DNA of 11,663 nt from Limisphaerales bacterium (GTDB lineage Bacteria > Verrucomicrobiota > Verrucomicrobiia > Limisphaerales > UBA11358), in NCBI GenBank assembly GCA_027451565.1, contig DAIDJC010000082.1:1-11663 (forward strand), given 5' to 3'. The position numbers and the translations under genes were made by a program. Positions 1 through 7,122 of this stretch are shown piece by piece. How positions within the stretch are numbered: position 1 is the first letter of the stretch; each line of letters starts with the position of its first letter. Under the pieces are notes generated by a model that did not search any database, had not been told where the DNA came from, and saw only the letters and a list, made by a program, of their open reading frames with translations.

Positions 1-2549
1 CCGTCTTTGTGCCCACGAATTCCACTGCGGTCTTTTCTGGTTACGCCGGGTTTGATGTGTATGTGACCAATGCCGATACCGTGGCTTATTTTGGCCCCGT
101 GCCGGTCAGCGTGGTGGTCAGCAGGCAACCTGTCCTCCTGAACTCCAATGTTCCCCCCACGATCACCCGGCTCAGTTCCCCGCTCATCACCAACCCGGCA
201 TCCCTGAGCGCGACGAATTATTACGGGTCTGATTACTACGTCTTTGATGTCACCAATAATGGCGCCATGCCGCCCGTGGCGGTCCTTTTCTCGGTCACCA
301 ATGCCTCGGGTCCGGTGGATTTGGTCGCCAATTACGGGCCTGAACTGCCCTCGCTCTCCAGTTATGAGTTCATTAACACCAATTGGCCGACCAATGAAAC
401 GATCCTCGTTTCCTCCAATTCCACGCCAGTGGCTGTAACCAATGGGGACTGGACACTTGCCGTGGTCAATGTGGCTGGTTCCAATGTGACTTACTCCATT
501 AGCGCCACGGAATTGTTCTCGGTCAGTCCGCCGGTTTTCCTGTCCCCAACCAACGGCGACTTGTTTTCCGTCGTGGCGACGTTCCCATTCTCCACAAACG
601 CCCTGGCGCTGGATACCAACACCCCCGCCTTGCCTTTGACATTCGCCCTGGTCAGCGGTCCTTCGAACTTGTTTGTATCTCCCTCAGGTGCCATTTCCTG
701 GACTCCCACCCTGGCCCAGGGACCAACCACCAATGGTCCGTCCACCAATGCTGTCCTGGTGAGCGTCTCCAATGGCGATTACTTTGTCACCAATGCCTTC
801 ACCATCGTGGTGCAGGGCACCAATATCCCGCCCACCCTCCCTGTGATTCCGAACCAGGTGGTGGCCGTGCCTGGCCCTGTTTTGCAGGTGGTGAACACGG
901 GAACCAATCCGAACCTTCCCGATTATCCGCTTTCTTACAACCTCATTGGCGCGCCGTCTTTTGCCAGCATCAACAGCCAGGGCATCATCACACTTGCCCC
1001 TGCGGCCGCGGATGCCGGTTCCAATTATCTCATCACCACCGTGGTGACGGATACCAATCCATGGGCGGTTAATGCCACGTCTCTCAGCGTCACGAACACA
1101 TTTCTGGTGACGGTGGACGCCGGCTTGACGCAAGGTGTGTCTCAAACAAACACCGCTCCCGCCGGCGGCCTGATTCAATGGATGGTCGTCAATGTTCCCA
1201 CCAATGCCCTGGATTCCACCAATTCCCTTGTCTTTGCCACCAACCTGCCGGTCAACCTCTGGTTCAGCGCGAATCTGCCTCCCAGCATCACCAACGCCTC
1301 CACGGACTCGGAATTGTTGACTAACGCCTCCGCCGGGTCCCGTGTCCTGCTCACCAATGGGTTCCCAGCCATCATTCCCGGCGGCTCTTACTTGTTGGGT
1401 GTGCAAAACACCAACGCCGTCAATGTCCAGTATGCGCTCCAAGTGGGCTTTGACCTCCTGACCTTCCTGCCCAACCAGACCAACGCCGTGCCTTTCGCAG
1501 GCATCGTCCACACCAATATGGGGGGAACCAATGGTTTCCTTCTGACCTGGTTCGCCCCCAGCAATGACCTCTTCACCGTGCAATGGACTTCCAGCCTTTC
1601 GCCCGCGGCCTGGAATTCCTTCACCAACGTGGTGTCTTACAATCCCGCTTTCCCGGCGTCGGCCTCCCGCGCCCAGTTTAACTTCTTTGATGACGGCTCG
1701 CAGGATGGCGGGTTGGCGGGTCCGCATTTTTACCGCCTGATTTTGCTGGGCACGCCAAGCCAGGCCAATTCCCTTTCCCTGATGCCTCAAGCCAATCGTG
1801 TGACAGGCCCGGGCGTCACTCTCTCCATAACCAACCAGGCTTCGGATTCAGACCCCTATGCCGTCCTGTCTTTCAGCCTGCTTTCGGCGCCCTCCGGCGC
1901 ATCCATCAATGCCTCCAACGGCGTGATCTCTTGGACCATTCCTGCGGGGGCGGGTTCTTCCACCAATCTCTTTGTCACCCGGGTCTCGGATAATGGCGCG
2001 CCACCAGCCGTGGCAACCAATGCCTTCTCGGTCGAGGTGGAAACCATCCCGCCCATCAGTTCAGAGTCCCTCCAAACCAACGGATTGTTGCTGACCTGGT
2101 TTGCCCCCAGCAACGAACTTTTCCAGGTGCAATGGCGCACCAACCTCCTCGGTGGCGGCTGGTCCGCTTTCACAAATATCGTGGCTTATAACCCGCTCTT
2201 TTTCACCAGCCCAAGCCATACGCAGTTTAATTTCCTCGACGATGGAGCGATCTCAGGCCCGTTCTCCATCCCGCATTATTATCGCATCCTCCTGCTGCCT
2301 GCGCCCGTTTCACCGCCTCCCGCAGGTCCGGCCATCAGCCGGGTGCTGGTTTCCGCCGGCGGGACAACTCTCCTCTGGTCCGCCCCCACCAATGAAACGT
2401 TCAAGGTCCAGTGGACCACCAACCTGATGCCGCCCGTTTTGTGGTACCCTTTCACCAATATCATCTCATCCACAACCGGCGCTTTCTCGTTCACCGATAC
2501 CAACACGCCCCTGGTGGTCAAGTTTTACGAGTTGTTAATGCTTCCCTGA
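1..2549 (+). CDS. Large exported Ig-like/PPC-like repeat protein, 3' part
   Basis: The frame is open to the left edge, so the GTG at position 9 is probably not the true start. About 848 codons are visible, ending in TGA at 2547. No enzyme motif is seen. From GTG 9 as residue 1: a PPC-like segment (about 75-170, with D-Y-Y-V-F-D-V and W-T-L-A-V-V-N-V), putative-Ig (He_PIG-like) segments (about 180-270 and 275-370), a second PPC-like segment (about 378-490, with S-Y-L-L-G-V), a module near 508-580, another He_PIG-like segment (about 595-680), then two more modules to the C terminus. There is no cysteine, only two lysines, and about 41 Thr-Asn dipeptides by hand count. This composition is familiar from verrucomicrobial secreted proteins. 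Export is inferred, because the signal peptide would lie outside the window. Adhesion, matrix or a non-catalytic tail of an extracellular enzyme are all possible. No PEP-CTERM sorting tail is visible. Confidence 0.85.
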   Translation, partial: VFVPTNSTAVFSGYAGFDVYVTNADTVAYFGPVPVSVVVSRQPVLLNSNVPPTITRLSSPLITNPASLSATNYYGSDYYVFDVTNNGAMPPVAVLFSVTNASGPVDLVANYGPELPSLSSYEFINTNWPTNETILVSSNSTPVAVTNGDWTLAVVNVAGSNVTYSISATELFSVSPPVFLSPTNGDLFSVVATFPFSTNALALDTNTPALPLTFALVSGPSNLFVSPSGAISWTPTLAQGPTTNGPSTNAVLVSVSNGDYFVTNAFTIVVQGTNIPPTLPVIPNQVVAVPGPVLQVVNTGTNPNLPDYPLSYNLIGAPSFASINSQGIITLAPAAADAGSNYLITTVVTDTNPWAVNATSLSVTNTFLVTVDAGLTQGVSQTNTAPAGGLIQWMVVNVPTNALDSTNSLVFATNLPVNLWFSANLPPSITNASTDSELLTNASAGSRVLLTNGFPAIIPGGSYLLGVQNTNAVNVQYALQVGFDLLTFLPNQTNAVPFAGIVHTNMGGTNGFLLTWFAPSNDLFTVQWTSSLSPAAWNSFTNVVSYNPAFPASASRAQFNFFDDGSQDGGLAGPHFYRLILLGTPSQANSLSLMPQANRVTGPGVTLSITNQASDSDPYAVLSFSLLSAPSGASINASNGVISWTIPAGAGSSTNLFVTRVSDNGAPPAVATNAFSVEVETIPPISSESLQTNGLLLTWFAPSNELFQVQWRTNLLGGGWSAFTNIVAYNPLFFTSPSHTQFNFLDDGAISGPFSIPHYYRILLLPAPVSPPPAGPAISRVLVSAGGTTLLWSAPTNETFKVQWTTNLMPPVLWYPFTNIISSTTGAFSFTDTNTPLVVKFYELLMLP
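1527..2546 (+). repeat. Three copies of a C-terminal module (~65-75 aa)
   Basis: The module recurs at about 1527-1751, 2076-2300 and 2355-2546. Copies 1 and 2 share L-L-T-W-F-A-P-S-N, V-Q-W, F-T-N, Y-N-P, Q-F-N-F, D-D-G and an ending H-F/Y-Y-R. Copy 3 is shorter and more diverged (L-L-W-S-A-P-T-N, V-Q-W-T-T-N-L, F-T-N, F-S-F-T-D-T-N, K-F-Y-E-L) and forms the end of the protein. Copies 1 and 2 are also close at DNA level, for example CTGACCTGGTT followed by GCCCCCAGCAA in both, so they arose by internal duplication. A He_PIG-like domain separates copies 1 and 2. Confidence 0.8.
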
Positions 2550-2577
2550 AACCATGCCGTTTCAGCGGGGCTGTTTT
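2546..2577 (+). terminator. Candidate terminator after the first gene
   Basis: CTGAAAC (2546-2552) pairs perfectly with GTTTCAG (2559-2565) around a 6-nt loop. The stem can extend by a few pairs past one mismatch. The stop codon TGA lies inside the left arm. A short T-rich stretch (TGTTTTG) follows about 7 nt later, not immediately, so this is at best a weak intrinsic terminator. Confidence 0.3.
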
Positions 2578-2660
2578 GATGAAAAATCTCTCCCGGTCGC
2601 TTTGCATTTTGGCCGCCTTGCCGTAGTTTGTTGGTTTGCAATGGCACCAATATCAGCAAC

Positions 2661-5603
2661 ATGAGCAGGGAATTGATCCGCATCGAGGGAGCACGGGAAC
2701 ACAACCTCAAAAACCTGAGTCTCACCATCCCGCGTGACCGCCTGGTGGTGGTGACCGGGCTGAGCGGCAGTGGGAAATCCTCCCTGGCGTTTGACACCAT
2801 TTACGCGGAGGGCCAGCGCAAATATGTGGAAAGCCTCTCCGCCTACGCCCGCCAGTTTCTGGACCAGTTGCAAAAGCCGGATGTGGACCAGATCGAGGGC
2901 CTTTCCCCCGCCATCGCCATCGAACAGCGCAGTTCCGGGTCCAGCCCGAGGTCCATCATCGCCACCACCACGGAGATTTTTGACTACCTGCGCCTGGTGT
3001 ATGCCCATCTCGGCCAGCCGCATTGCCCGGAAACCGGCGTGCCCATCTCCACTCAGAGCGCCTCGGATATCGTGGATAAAATCCTCACCCTCCCGCCCAA
3101 GACTCGCGTCATGATTCTTGCCCCCGTGGTGCGCAGGCAAAAAGGGGAGTTCAGGGATGTCTTTGAGCGCCTCGCCCGCGAGGGCTTTGTGCGCGCCCGG
3201 GTGGATGGGGAAATTGTGGAATTGGGCGAAAACGTCTCGCGGGTGAAGCTGGACAAGAAAAAATTTCATCACATAGAGGCTGTGGTGGACCGGTTGGTGA
3301 TGGATGACAAGGTGCGGACAAGGCTGGGGGACTCGGTGGAAACGGCGTTGCGCTGGGGTGATGGAGTCCTGTTTACGCTTCACCAACCCGGGGAGGGGGC
3401 TTCGAAAGGCGACGGGGCAGCCTCCAACGGGGAGGGTTGGGTGGAAACGCTGCATTCCAACAAAATGTGCTCCCCTGCCACCGGCAAAAGCTACGACCCG
3501 CCCACACCCAAGCATTTTTCATTCAATGCGCCGGCCGGGGCTTGTCCGGTTTGCCATGGCTTGGGCCAGGAATTGGTTTTTGATGAGGCCATGGTTGTGC
3601 CAGACATGGAGCAACCCCTGGAAAGCGCCGTCCAACCCTGGCGGCGCGCCGGCAAGCGCCTGAATATTTACTACAAGGCCATGCTGCGATCGCTCGCATC
3701 CCATTATGGGCTGGGTCTTGACACCCTTTACCGCGATTTGCCGGATGACTTTAAAAAAGTCCTGCTCCATGGCTCCGGCGAGGAGGAGGTCAAATTCAGC
3801 TTCTGGCGCGGTGGCAAGGTCAGTCATATTTCACGTCCTTTCGAGGGCGTCCTGCCCAACCTGCAACGCCTGGCCACAGAAAGTGAAAGTGAGTTTGTGC
3901 GCAACCGCCTCAAGGTTTACATGACACCGCGGCCCTGCGATTCCTGCGGCGGCAAACGCCTCAAGCCGGAAATTCTGGCCGTGACCCTCGGCAACAAATC
4001 CCCCGGACCAACCCCCAGGCAGCGCAAAAACCGCCTCTCCATTCCCGGTCTCTCCATCATGGATGTTTGCGCCCTCTCCGTGGACCAGGCGGATGATTTT
4101 TTTGCCTCGCTTACCTTGTCGGCTTTCCAGCGGAAAATCGCCGGCGAGGTGATCAAGGAGGTCAGGTCCCGGCTCGGGTTTCTGAAAAATGTCGGCCTGG
4201 GCTACCTCACCCTGGATAGGGAAAGTGGCACACTCAGCGGAGGCGAAGCCCAGCGCATCCGCCTTGCCACCCAGATTGGCGCCGCCCTGGTGGGTGTGCT
4301 CTATGTCCTGGACGAACCCAGCATTGGTCTGCATCAGCGGGATAATGACCGGCTCCTTGCCACGCTCAAGGGCCTGCGCGACCTCGGCAACACCGTCCTG
4401 GTGGTGGAACATGACGCTGACACGATTCGTTCCGCCGACTACATCCTGGACCTGGGACCCGGAGCCGGTGTTCATGGCGGCGAATTGGTCGCCGCCGGTC
4501 CCCTGGCGGATATTCTCGCGTCCCCAAATTCCCTAACGGGTCGTTATCTGACAGGAGACCTCTCCATTCCCGTCCCCAAACGCCGCCTGGCTCCCTCCGA
4601 ATCGAAGGGATGGCTGGAAATCCAGGGAGCGAGGGAAAACAACCTTCAAAACATTGACGTCCGCATTCCCCTCGGTGTCTTCACCTGCGTGACCGGGGTC
4701 AGCGGTTCGGGCAAAAGCACCCTGGTGAATGATATTCTCCAGCGCGCCCTGTTCCGCAAATTTTACGGGTCCAAGGAGCGTCCCGGCGAGCACCGTGCAC
4801 TGAGGGGTTATGAAAGCCTGGACAAGGTCATTGTCATAGACCAGTCGCCCATAGGACGCACGCCCCGCAGCAATCCCGCCACCTACACGGGCATGTTCAA
4901 CCATATTCGCGATCTCTTTGCACGCCTGCCCGCCGCCCGCGTGCGGGGCTACGAGCCGGGCAGATTCAGCTTCAACGTCAAGGGCGGGCGGTGCGAAAAA
5001 TGCGAGGGCGATGGGGTTCTCAAAATTGAAATGAACTTTCTTCCCGCCGTGTATGTCACTTGCGAAGCCTGCGCCGGCAAACGTTACAACCGGGAAACTC
5101 TTGAGATAACCTACAAGGGCAAAAACATTGCCGATGTCCTGGATATGACGGTGGAGGAGGGGGTGGATTTTTTCCGCGCCGTTCCCAAGATACATGATCC
5201 TCTAGCCACCCTGGCTGAGGTGGGGTTGGGTTATATCCGCCTGGGACAACAAGCCACCACCTTGAGCGGCGGCGAGGCCCAGCGCGTCAAGCTGGCTTCA
5301 GAGCTGGCGCGGCGTTCCACCGGAAGCACCCTGTATGTCCTGGATGAGCCCACCACCGGATTGCACTTTCATGACGTGGCAAAATTGCTCGAGGTTCTGT
5401 TCAAACTGCGTGACTCGGGAAATTCCCTGGTCATTATCGAGCACAACCTCGATGTTATCAAAACAGCCGATTGGATCATTGACTTGGGCCCGGAAGGCGG
5501 GGCGGGAGGCGGTCGAATCATTGCCGAGGGCGCCCCGGAATCCATTATCAACCAGCCAGAAAGCCACACCGGACGCTATCTCAAATCAGTTTTGGGCAGG
5601 TAG
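2661..5603 (+). CDS. uvrA: Excinuclease ABC subunit A (UvrA)
   Basis: UvrA is the DNA-damage-sensing ABC ATPase that loads UvrB in nucleotide excision repair. ATG 2661 gives 980 residues (E. coli 940). The family N terminus (I-R-I-E-G-A-R-E-H-N-L-K-N) begins just after it, so TTG 2628 in the same frame is unlikely, although no Shine-Dalgarno is obvious. Seen: Walker A G33-LSGSGKS; first zinc site C270-x2-A273-x21-C295-x2-C298; CxxC at 426/429; signature LSGGEAQR at 525 with LDEPSIGLHQRD after it; second Walker A G679-VSGSGKST; C-terminal zinc finger C778-x2-C781-x19-C801-x2-C804; second signature LSGGEAQR at 868 and LDEPTTGLHF. The alanine at 273, where E. coli UvrA has cysteine, makes the first zinc site incomplete. 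A Gly-rich insert sits near 243-262. The gene stands alone. No LexA-type box was recognised. Confidence 0.98.
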   Translation: MSRELIRIEGAREHNLKNLSLTIPRDRLVVVTGLSGSGKSSLAFDTIYAEGQRKYVESLSAYARQFLDQLQKPDVDQIEGLSPAIAIEQRSSGSSPRSIIATTTEIFDYLRLVYAHLGQPHCPETGVPISTQSASDIVDKILTLPPKTRVMILAPVVRRQKGEFRDVFERLAREGFVRARVDGEIVELGENVSRVKLDKKKFHHIEAVVDRLVMDDKVRTRLGDSVETALRWGDGVLFTLHQPGEGASKGDGAASNGEGWVETLHSNKMCSPATGKSYDPPTPKHFSFNAPAGACPVCHGLGQELVFDEAMVVPDMEQPLESAVQPWRRAGKRLNIYYKAMLRSLASHYGLGLDTLYRDLPDDFKKVLLHGSGEEEVKFSFWRGGKVSHISRPFEGVLPNLQRLATESESEFVRNRLKVYMTPRPCDSCGGKRLKPEILAVTLGNKSPGPTPRQRKNRLSIPGLSIMDVCALSVDQADDFFASLTLSAFQRKIAGEVIKEVRSRLGFLKNVGLGYLTLDRESGTLSGGEAQRIRLATQIGAALVGVLYVLDEPSIGLHQRDNDRLLATLKGLRDLGNTVLVVEHDADTIRSADYILDLGPGAGVHGGELVAAGPLADILASPNSLTGRYLTGDLSIPVPKRRLAPSESKGWLEIQGARENNLQNIDVRIPLGVFTCVTGVSGSGKSTLVNDILQRALFRKFYGSKERPGEHRALRGYESLDKVIVIDQSPIGRTPRSNPATYTGMFNHIRDLFARLPAARVRGYEPGRFSFNVKGGRCEKCEGDGVLKIEMNFLPAVYVTCEACAGKRYNRETLEITYKGKNIADVLDMTVEEGVDFFRAVPKIHDPLATLAEVGLGYIRLGQQATTLSGGEAQRVKLASELARRSTGSTLYVLDEPTTGLHFHDVAKLLEVLFKLRDSGNSLVIIEHNLDVIKTADWIIDLGPEGGAGGGRIIAEGAPESIINQPESHTGRYLKSVLGR

Positions 5604-5670
5604 TTTCGATCTTTCCAAGGGTTTCCGCTCCAGCATCTTGCCGCATCTTGACCCATTCCATTTCTCTTTT
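5603..5670. repeat. Direct repeat copy 1 (overlaps end of uvrA)
   Basis: This stretch matches 6010-6070 in the same orientation. It shares GTTTCGATCTTTCCAA (5603-5618), then the 20 bases at 5623-5642, then CCATTTC and CTTTT further on. The first base is the last base of the uvrA stop codon. Copy 1 has a few extra bases after the second block. It looks like a dispersed intergenic repeat rather than coding sequence. Confidence 0.75.
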
Positions 5671-5707
5671 CAGGATGATTTGAGTTCGCACCGGCTGTGA
5701 GCGGGAA

Positions 5708-5895
5708 CCCCTCTCCCTAACCCTCTCCCCGCGCTTCGCTGGCGGGGCGAGGGACCCAGGTGCGTTGGGTTGGTTGATGCGTTTGAATAGGGAGAACAAC
5801 TTTGACGCGTGAAATATTTTAAAGTCCATCGCCAGCCCACCGTTTTTATTCCCTCTCCGCCAATTGTATTGGGGGAGAGGACTGGGGAGAGGTGG
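5708..5895. mobile_element. MITE-like inverted-repeat element rich in CCCTCTCC
   Basis: The left end (5708-5730, CCCCTCTCCC-TAA-CCCTCTCCCC) is matched by the inverted right end (5872-5895) at about 19 of 23 positions. Each end also carries its own hairpin. At the left, 5721-5732 pairs with 5742-5753 (11 of 12). At the right, 5852-5864 pairs with 5868-5880 (12 of 13, 3-nt loop). The ~120 bp between has no convincing ORF and no transposase. Similar CCCTCTCC intergenic elements occur in many bacteria, so this is likely a non-autonomous dispersed repeat. The hairpins could also help end uvrA transcription, but no T-tract follows. Confidence 0.6.
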
Positions 5896-6009
5896 CGCTG
5901 AGTTGTCCAAATGCGTATTGAACCCGAAAAACGAAATTCAAAAGGCCAATCGGCGTCACTACCGGGCGCAAACTCTTTTGAAAAACCTTACCAGACCGAA
6001 TCGGGTATG

Positions 6010-6070
6010 GTTTCGATCTTTCCAAAAAGCTTCCGCTCCAGCATCTTGCCCCTATCCATTTCGCTTTTGG
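6010..6070. repeat. Direct repeat copy 2
   Basis: Second copy of the repeat at 5603-5670, about 407 bp downstream. GTTTCGATCTTTCCAA is at 6010-6025 and the shared 20-base block at 6031-6050, with 5 bases between them where copy 1 has 4. The two copies flank the CCCTCTCC element asymmetrically: about 37 bp from its left end and 114 bp from its right end. Confidence 0.75.
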
Positions 6071-6096
6071 GGATAAAAACCCCCGCCTTTGACCCG

Positions 6097-6126
6097 CGTT
6101 TGCGGAACGGTTTTGTCCCGCAAACG
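6097..6126. repeat. Perfect 9-bp inverted repeat (hairpin)
   Basis: CGTTTGCGG (6097-6105) is the exact reverse complement of CCGCAAACG (6118-6126), with a 12-nt loop. It lies 69 bp downstream of the stop of the minus-strand gene ending at 6195, so it could serve as that gene's terminator. There is no T-tract right after it on the minus strand. A weaker AT-only palindrome (TTGTTTT/AAAACAA) lies closer to the stop, at about 6157-6173. Confidence 0.4.
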
Positions 6127-6194
6127 AACGGTCCGGCAGGGATGGCTACACTTGATTTTGTTTTAAAAAAACAAGGAATAGGCGGTCAGAGACC

Positions 6195-6497
6195 TTAGCC
6201 TTTGCGGGCAGCCTTGGCTTTTTTCGCTTTCTCGGCATTCACCTTGGCCCAGCGCCTGGCCTGTCCGGCACGAATGCGGGCAAGCCCTTCGGGGGTGAAA
6301 TTGCGGCGTCCGCCCCGGCTTCCGGCTTTGCGGCCAACCTTGGCCACTTTCGGGGCCTCCTCAATGAATGCGGCAGCCACTGCGGGCGCGGGCTTTCCAA
6401 GTAATGCGGCAAGCTCCAAATGGAGGGCTTCGATTCGTTCTTGAATCTCTGCTGCGCGTTTAAGTTGTTTTGATGACAGTGATGATAATGTGATCAT
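6195..6497 (-). CDS. Small basic, probably DNA-binding protein
   Basis: This 100-residue protein is not one I can name. It has about 12 Lys and 11 Arg against 8 Glu and no Asp. In order: a likely amphipathic helix or short coiled coil (about 9-34), an Ala/Pro linker, a Gly/Arg-rich patch G55-R-K-A-G-S-R-G-G-R-R65 that resembles an AT-hook, a segment F-T-P-E-G-L-A-R-I-R-A-G-Q-A-R-R-W-A-K (67-85), and a Lys/Ala tail like that of histone H1-like proteins. The P-E-x-x-x-R-I-x-x-x-Q-x-x-R-W-A-K pattern is common in small basic proteins of Verrucomicrobiota and of phages. DNA or RNA binding is inferred from charge and motifs. ATG 6497 is the only Met. A TATAAT box ends 8 nt upstream, suggesting a leaderless mRNA. 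A phage-derived regulator or nucleoid protein is possible. Confidence 0.75.
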   Translation of the reverse strand: MITLSSLSSKQLKRAAEIQERIEALHLELAALLGKPAPAVAAAFIEEAPKVAKVGRKAGSRGGRRNFTPEGLARIRAGQARRWAKVNAEKAKKAKAARKG

Positions 6498-6505
6498 GCT
6501 TTCTC

Positions 6506-6533
6506 ATTATAAGAAAAATTGAAACGATCGCAA
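6506..6533 (-). promoter_or_regulatory. Sigma70-like promoter of the small basic gene
   Basis: On the minus strand, TTGCGA (6528-6533) and a perfect TATAAT (6506-6511) are separated by 16 nt. Transcription starting about 7 nt below the -10 would begin only 1-2 nt before ATG 6497, leaving no room for a ribosome binding site. No better promoter or Shine-Dalgarno was seen. Confidence 0.45.
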
Positions 6534-6540
6534 GTAGGTT

Positions 6541-6889
6541 TTTACTCTTCGTTAATTTTGCGTGAATTCTTACAGACAGGGTGGAACCGCAGTTCAACTG
6601 CCACCCTGATGCAAATCCCCCTGTTAGTTGTTGCAAAAACCTCCTTCGGCCTCTTACTCCCTTGCATGTGGGCCTAATCCTTTAATCACCCTCGCATCTT
6701 ACACGGCCACTCAAATATAAGCGTAATGAGAATGATGGTCCGAGTTGTTGACTGAAAATCATGAATCCAACTCCAATGATGAAAAATGCCCATGCTGATT
6801 TCGTGTATGAAGGGTCAATTGAAGGTTTTTTTAGCTTTTGATTTTATCCTGACCATTTTTTTGTAAGTCAATTCTGTGAAAACTGGCTA
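6541..6889. other. AT-rich intergenic stretch, no gene seen
   Basis: About 350 bp with no plausible ORF on either strand and no tRNA-like fold. It is clearly more AT-rich than the flanking genes, with several T-runs between 6820 and 6862. The only structure I can support is the inverted repeat at 6577-6608. The composition fits a degenerate or accessory spacer. Confidence 0.6.
6577..6608. repeat. Perfect 8-bp inverted repeat
   Basis: CAGGGTGG (6577-6584) pairs exactly with CCACCCTG (6601-6608). The 16-nt loop contains the smaller palindrome CAGTTCAACTG. It sits about 80 bp upstream of the small basic gene's start. It could be a protein-binding dyad or a relic hairpin. No T-tract follows on either strand. 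Confidence 0.35.
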
Positions 6890-6919
6890 AGAGCCTGCAT
6901 GATTATTCGGAAGGATGCT

Positions 6920-7022
6920 GTTTTCGTGCCCAAGCCGGTCCGGCGTTTTTACTCCTCGGTCGCAGACCCGCGGGGGTATGCTCCCTCGTCGCGCCTAGCC
7001 AGACCGGGTAGGGCGCGAAAAC
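6920..7022. repeat. Palindromic unit A within the element
   Basis: The left arm 6920-6943 (GTTTTCGTGCCC...) matches the reverse complement of 6999-7022 at 20 of 24 positions. The ~55 nt centre contains GGGGTATGCTCC and TCGCGCC, which reappear in altered form in unit B. Confidence 0.65.
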
Positions 7023-7039
7023 CGTCCAGGCGACGGCAC

Positions 7040-7122
7040 TTTTGCCCTTGGGCTTTGTTGTCGCCGTCGTTACAGCCCGCTACGGGGATGCTCCGACAGC
7101 TTCGCCTCGCCCAAGGCCAAAA
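7040..7122. repeat. Palindromic unit B within the element
   Basis: TTTTGCCCTTGGGC (7040-7053) matches the reverse complement of 7109-7122 at 13 of 14 positions. The centre holds GGGGATGCTCC and TTCGCCTCGCC, corresponding to GGGGTATGCTCC and TCGCGCCTAGCC in unit A. The two units therefore look like diverged tandem copies of one ancestral palindrome. Confidence 0.65.

Noticed and set aside
684..1790. Long minus-strand open frame (368 codons) opposite the first gene
   Set aside because: It is the antisense of a Thr-Asn and GGC/ACC-rich coding strand. The product is rich in Gly, Arg, His and Ile without domain character, and the plus frame has clear repeated modules.
2562..3515. Minus-strand open frame (317 codons) opposite uvrA, and similar ones at 3831-4475 and 4533-5195
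   Set aside because: They lie opposite strongly conserved UvrA sequence; absence of stops follows from its codon use. No motif or ribosome binding site is evident.
5581..6198. Open frames across the repeats after uvrA (minus 5581-5910, plus 5864-6076 and 5911-6198)
   Set aside because: They run through inverted and direct repeats, and their products have low-complexity Pro/Leu/Ser strings typical of repeat DNA read as protein.
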